Of a DNA stretch of 5,214 bases, positions 4,242-5,214 are shown piece after piece (the first letter of the stretch is position 1; every line of letters begins with the position of its first letter). This DNA is from JBBSIG01 sp038232215 (GTDB lineage Bacteria > Actinomycetota > Thermoleophilia > Gaiellales > Gaiellaceae): contig JBBSIG010000189.1 of NCBI GenBank assembly GCA_038232215.1, positions 1 through 5,214 of the forward strand, read 5' to 3'. The notes beneath the pieces are model-generated. The model was given only the letters and a program-made list of their open reading frames with translations, made no database searches and was not told the DNA's origin. Made by a program: the position numbers and the translations under genes.

Positions 4242-5214
4242 ATGAAGAAGGTACTCGGCGCGAAGGTCGTCACCACCCTGGCGGCGGCTGAGAGCGCGCT
4301 GCCGCCGCAGATCCAGGAGGCGCTCGGCGAGCTTGTCGGGGCAGCGAGGGAGGGCCTGCTCGCCCTCAGCGTCGGGGTTGGTCTCGGCGTCGTGCGCGAG
4401 CTGATGGAACTCGAGGTCGACGAAGTCGTGGGGCCGAAGGGCAAGCACAACCCGGAGCGGACGGCGAGGCGGCACGGCCACGAGGACGGGTCGATGACGC
4501 TCGGCGGCCGGCGCGTGCAGGTGCGCCGCCCGCGGATGCGCACAGCCGACGACAAGCACGAGTTGCCAGTCGACACCTACGAGTACTTCGCCGACCGTGA
4601 TCCGCTGACGCGGGCAGTGATGGATCGGATGCTCGCGGGCGTCTCGACGCGCAAGTTTCCGCGGGTCGGCGAGCCGGTCGGTGAGGAGGTCGAGCGGTCG
4701 TGCTCGTCGACGTCGAAGACGACGACGTCGGAGATGTTCATCGAGCGCACCCGCAGCGCGCTCGGGGAGCTGATGTCGCGCCGGCTGGACGACGTCAGGT
4801 TGGCGGTGATGATGCTCGACGGGATGGAGATCGCCGAGCGCACCCATGTCGTCGCGCTCGGGATCACGACCGGCGGGGTCAAGATCCCGCTCGGGCTCTG
4901 GGAAGGCTCGACCGAGAACGCCACCCTCGCGAGGACGCTGCTGGCCGACTTGGTCGACCGCGGTCTTGACCCGGAGCAGGCGATCCTGTTCGTGATCGAC
5001 GGCGGCAAGGCGCTGCGGCGGGCGATCAAGGACGTCTTCGGCGAGCACGCCCTCGTGCATCGCTGTCACCGTCACAAGGAGCGCAACGTCACCGATCTCC
5101 TGCCCGAGCGCGACCGTGACGTCGTTCGCGCCCGCATGCGCGCGGCCTGGGCGCTGACCGATCCTGAGCTCGCCCGGCAGCGGCTCGAGTTGCTCGCCGG
5201 CGAGCTCGAGCGCA
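4242..5214 (+). CDS. IS256-family (Mutator-like) DDE transposase, variant Cys/His motif; 3' end missing
   Basis: The transposase excises and inserts its element through a DDE/RNase-H-like active site. The 324 residues visible run to the window edge without a stop; the family is usually around 400. Residues 1-100 include the DNA-binding region, ending in GGRRVQVRRPRMR (88-100). Residues 131-163 (LAGVSTRKFPRVGEPVG and the Ser/Thr-rich part after it) are typical of this subgroup. The first catalytic Asp is in MLDGMEI (Asp193) and the second in FVIDGGKALRRAI (Asp253). HRCHRHKERNV (273-283) is the conserved Cys/His block after it, in a form I associate with the annotated 'variant Zn-binding type' of IS256 transposases. 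The catalytic Glu should lie past the window end. No frameshift is seen. The gene's antisense strand is open over long stretches, a result of composition. Confidence 0.92.
   Translation, partial: MKKVLGAKVVTTLAAAESALPPQIQEALGELVGAAREGLLALSVGVGLGVVRELMELEVDEVVGPKGKHNPERTARRHGHEDGSMTLGGRRVQVRRPRMRTADDKHELPVDTYEYFADRDPLTRAVMDRMLAGVSTRKFPRVGEPVGEEVERSCSSTSKTTTSEMFIERTRSALGELMSRRLDDVRLAVMMLDGMEIAERTHVVALGITTGGVKIPLGLWEGSTENATLARTLLADLVDRGLDPEQAILFVIDGGKALRRAIKDVFGEHALVHRCHRHKERNVTDLLPERDRDVVRARMRAAWALTDPELARQRLELLAGELER

Larger units (their letters stand above)
4134..5214 (+). mobile_element. IS256-family insertion sequence (left part; continues past the window)
   Basis: The element starts somewhere between about 4131 and 4150, directly after the IS3 remnant, and holds a transposase gene beginning at 4242. 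About 100 non-coding bases precede the gene, including a small hairpin GGCGG/CCGCC (4164-4168, 4174-4178). The exact terminal repeat cannot be fixed because the right end is outside the window. Intact coding and a strong ribosome binding site suggest a recent arrival. Confidence 0.75.

Noticed and set aside
3978..5075. A 365-codon open frame on the minus strand across both insertion sequences
   Set aside because: Its last 50 codons are the IS3 transposase remnant. The rest is the antisense of the IS256 leader and transposase gene, kept open by composition. It is a chimera of unrelated sequences, not a gene.
1..5214. CRISPR array, toxin-antitoxin pair, or phage-defence operon
   Set aside because: No regularly spaced repeats, no small gene pairs and no defence-type domains can be seen in the window.

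Overview
The window looks like high-GC bacterial chromosome, most likely an actinobacterium of the Thermoleophilia type (Gaiella or Solirubrobacter relatives). This taxon is an inference. It rests on the very G/C-biased third codon positions, a GT-C membrane glycosyltransferase of a kind common in that class, and an HD-domain protein whose closest relatives, as I remember them, are archaeal and deep-branching bacterial.

Positions 1-3395 are ordinary, tightly packed chromosome. The 3' end of an exporter-type ABC transporter gene (1-333, +) meets a large polytopic glycosyltransferase gene (337-2382, -) tail to tail, 3 bp apart. The glycosyltransferase gene and an HD-superfamily protein gene (2417-3295, +) diverge from a gap of only 34 bp. 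That gap holds a -10-like box placed for a leaderless transcript of the HD gene. The HD protein carries Cys where the family-defining Asp should be (HC instead of HD). A complete tRNA-Gln(CTG) gene follows at 3325-3395.

From the 3' end of that tRNA the character changes. Positions 3396-3948 contain no gene I can support. They do contain several inverted repeats, two of them 13-14 bp long with a single mismatch or bulge, and two overlapping, mutually exclusive stems just after the tRNA. After this come two insertion sequences in series: the terminal remnant of an IS3-family element (about 3949-4133, -), which keeps only the last 50 transposase residues and a likely end repeat, and a fresh-looking IS256-family element (from about 4134, +), whose transposase has a strong ribosome binding site and runs off the window end.

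The simplest reading is a core segment ending at a tRNA gene, followed by an accessory stretch colonised by mobile elements, with the IS256-type element inserted into or against an older IS3-type copy. I see no complete new multi-gene system here. The items most worth a second look are the HC substitution, the structured gene-free segment after the tRNA, and the IS junction.
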